Below are positions 61,649-64,000 of a stretch of DNA of 64,000 bases, piece after piece. Positions within the stretch are counted from its first letter, which is position 1. Each line of letters opens with the position of its first letter. A program made the position numbers and the translations under genes. This stretch comes from Aphidius gifuensis (lineage: Eukaryota; Arthropoda; Insecta; Hymenoptera; Braconidae): NCBI RefSeq assembly GCF_014905175.1, contig NC_057789.1, positions 25,726,555-25,790,554 of the forward strand, in the 5' to 3' direction. Below the pieces are notes generated by a model. The model saw only the letters and a program-made list of their open reading frames with translations, did not search any database and was not told where the DNA came from.

Positions 61649-63094
61649 GAAAAACGCATGTTACAAGTCTTGGTCTTTTTTTTTTTTTTTTCATTTTTCA
61701 TCTCTTGCAATTCACCAATCTTCTTCTTCTTTTTCTTTTTCTTATATTTTTTCATGTAATTTTTTTTGTTTTTTTTTTCTTCATCTCTATGCAGTTTCTT
61801 CTCACTTATTCAAAATTTTTTTTTCCTCATTTTTTCTGTACTTTTGAATTTGGCTTTTTTTTTTCATTCTTTTTATTTTTATTTTTACTCGTACACGAAT
61901 CTTCCTTCCGGGTGTCGACCTCGAAAATTGGATTTACCCAAGAATCGATAAGCCGTCTCATAAATCTGTCCATTATCGATACTCGTAAAGTTTTCATGTA
62001 TAAGTCGATGGATATCGTTTTGTTTCATATATATATAGAGAGATTATATTTTTTTTTTTTCTTCACTTTGTACAAAGATTTGCAGATTGTAAAATTGGAA
62101 GATACTGGAGTTGAATTTTTTCGTTTTTTTTTTTATTCTTTTCTCAATTTAGACATTAAAAAATATATAAATTTTGATTATTCAAATTTAAAATAAGTAT
62201 ATATACTTGCTGCATCAAATTTATAAATTTATATCGATTCAAATTCTATAACAAACTGCATCTGTATTTCGTCAATAGGCTATTTTTAAAGTTGATCCAT
62301 TATCGTAATTGAAAAGGATGTGAAGTGTAAATATAAAATGCAAACTTGTTTTATTTCGGTGGTATATAAAAATATTTTATTTGTGTGTGTGTGTTTATAA
62401 TAAAAAGCAACACACACCTATACAAAAAAACTTGTTAATTTTAAAACAGTACATACTTATTTTCTCTGTTTTATAATTCATTATGAAAATCAATCAAGTG
62501 TAATTATATAATTAAAAATAAACTTGATGCTTGTTTTTATGTTTATCATTATATTAATAATATTATAATTTATATTTTTTTATATACTATTGAAAAATAT
62601 ATATTCAAGTAAGAACAAATAAACACGTAACACGACCAAGTGTCACGAGACATTGCACGCCAGATGATCGTTAATTTGTTAGTCTAATAGTAAAATATAT
62701 AAACCAGTAGCCCGCATTAGTGTAAATTAAGCCAATCCACTTAAAAAATACAAACTTAATTTTTTTTCAATTTGTTCAGTCAATAATAAAAAATAAAAAA
62801 ATGCTCATAATGACATTTGTTGTTTAAAATTTTTGATAACTATAATCAACAATTGAAATAAAAATTACTTCAAGCAGATGTAATAATTACAGAAATTTTA
62901 AAACTCAATTTTACATCATGTTATTAAAATAATTAAATAATTAAAATAATTGATATATTTAAAAAAAAGCATATTAACATATTCTGTTTTTTAGAAAATA
63001 AAAAAAAAAAATTAATATGACTTAATTCGTGAGGGAATAAATTTAAAACTAAAAAGGCAATTTTCAGTCAAGTCTTCTTATAGTGCAATTATAC
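61649..63094. other. AT-rich non-coding DNA
   Basis: The plus-strand frame 61705-62196 (163 codons) is the longest open run in the window. It is dominated by F, L, S and Y from T-rich DNA apart from a more balanced patch at 61890-62030. It is probably chance, but that patch may be an element of its own. A (GT)n run lies at 62380-62395. Nothing else was recognised. Confidence 0.45.
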
Positions 63095-63205
63095 ATGTCG
63101 GAACGGGGGATCAGAGGGGAACCGAAGGGGAAGTTTAGTAAAATGACTATAAGCCGTGAATCAATGAATCGAGGGTTATCAGAGTCAGCCCTCCCACAAC
63201 GATGA
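63095..63205 (+). CDS. Doubtful short ORF, 36 codons
   Basis: An ATG at 63095 opens a frame to TGA at 63203-63205, starting MSERGIRGEPKGKFSK. It is basic and polar, with no hydrophobic segment. It occupies a purine-rich, balanced patch (63090-63245). No family was recognised. There is no splice evidence, so a non-coding element is as likely. Confidence 0.15.
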   Translation: MSERGIRGEPKGKFSKMTISRESMNRGLSESALPQR

Positions 63206-64000
63206 AGCCTCCACATGAAGACCGTTAATCGAAAGGGAGAAGGGAGATATCAAAAAAAAAAAAAAAAATGTTAATAAATAAAATGCTAAGTGAATAAAAA
63301 AAAAAGTTGATAAAAAAATAATAAAATAGTGAGTCAGTAAGTTAATAACGTAATTGAAAAAGAGGAAATAAATGTTAACGAGATGGCTTATTCATTTACA
63401 AGGATAAAGAAATGAATTTATATAAAAAAAAAAAAGGGTAAAATATTTGTAAAATTTGTCCAAGACAGTCACTAGTCTGTACGTGTGCCATAATTTTCTT
63501 TTTTTTTATTTAAAAAATCATTTTTTTTTTCTTATTTTTTTTTATTGTTACTTGTTTTTAGCTCATGTTTGTTTGTTTTTTTTTTGTGCATACATGTGCA
63601 TGCCTTGTTCGTTCGATACAGCACGAATGAAGAAAGCATGCAGAGCGTAAAAAAAAAAAAATAATAATAACAAAAAAATATTAAACTAAAAAAAGTTTGC
63701 AAAAAAAAAAATTAATAATAATAATGAAAAAAACAAGTAAAAAAGTCAGACAAAGAGTGGGGTGTATATAGTTAAACCTGAACGTTTTTTAAAACTTTTT
63801 TTATTTTCATTTATATATACTACATGTGCAATGGTTTTTTTTTTTTTTGGCTCCAAGTCTTCGAGTGGCACGCGAAGCTTGTCGTCGTCCATCCGCAAAT
63901 TATACGCCTCGAAATACAGGACGCGTTAATGGAGTAAATCGATAATCACTCTGAGATTTAGAACGTGTATCCTAAAAATAAAAAAGAGACCTATAATTTA
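63206..64000. other. Right edge: AT-rich DNA and a CpG-containing patch
   Basis: Homopolymer-rich DNA is followed by a patch of balanced composition at 63850-63965 with several CpG steps. On the plus strand it reads GSKSSSGTRSLSSSIRKLYA to a TAA at 63926-63928. On the minus strand an open frame includes MDDDKLRVPLEDLEP. It may be the edge of an exon or promoter that continues beyond the window; I cannot tell which strand. Confidence 0.35.

Noticed and set aside
61705..62196. Longest open frame (163 codons)
   Set aside because: Dominated by F/L/S/Y from T-rich DNA, with no domain and no splice or promoter evidence. Only 61890-62030 looks different and is too short to call.

Overview
The window looks like eukaryotic nuclear DNA from an arthropod, most likely an insect. 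It is extremely AT-rich with endless short homopolymer runs. Its one clear gene is split by short GT-AG introns and uses mostly A/T-ending codons. There is no bacterial gene organisation. A very AT-rich parasitoid-wasp-like genome would fit, but the sequence alone does not fix the species.

Gene content is very low. One gene is well supported: a four-exon minus-strand gene at 31010-32560, with a TATA/initiator-like promoter near 32721-32756. It encodes a 287-residue protein with RRM-like folds resembling retrotransposon ORF1/Gag proteins. Elsewhere I see only isolated exon-like segments with good splice sites (plus strand 48361-48425, 52156-52268 and 59115-59310; minus strand 13486-13583 and 37733-37814) and a few short ORFs in patches less AT-rich than their surroundings. 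These may be scattered exons of genes with very long introns, non-coding transcripts or regulatory islands. None is proven.

Repeats dominate the rest. Positions 3318-11440 hold an 8.1 kb satellite of about 53 head-to-tail 143-bp units in several alternating variants. Each unit carries internal dyads, and one unit is interrupted by a 608-bp transposon-like element (5357-5964) with 28-bp terminal inverted repeats and a perfect 9-bp target duplication. Positions 28934-30142 hold eight copies of an unrelated 151-152-bp unit. Positions 40376-41942 form a giant diverged palindrome (foldback type) whose arms are studded with GACACA on the left and TGTGTC on the right. Smaller inverted repeats lie at 24260-24476 and 54601-54931, a decayed three-copy tandem repeat at 50165-50690, and a 60-nt tRNA-like relic without an anticodon arm at 14604-14663.

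Layout: 1-3317 flank; 3318-11440 satellite; 11441-28933 sparse non-coding DNA with a few exon-like islands; 28934-30142 tandem array; 31010-32760 the gene and its promoter; 32761-40375 AT-rich non-coding; 40376-41942 foldback element; 41943-64000 non-coding DNA with candidate plus-strand exons. No cooperating gene set is visible. The most unusual objects are the satellite with its inserted element, the TGTGTC foldback element and the scattered small exons.
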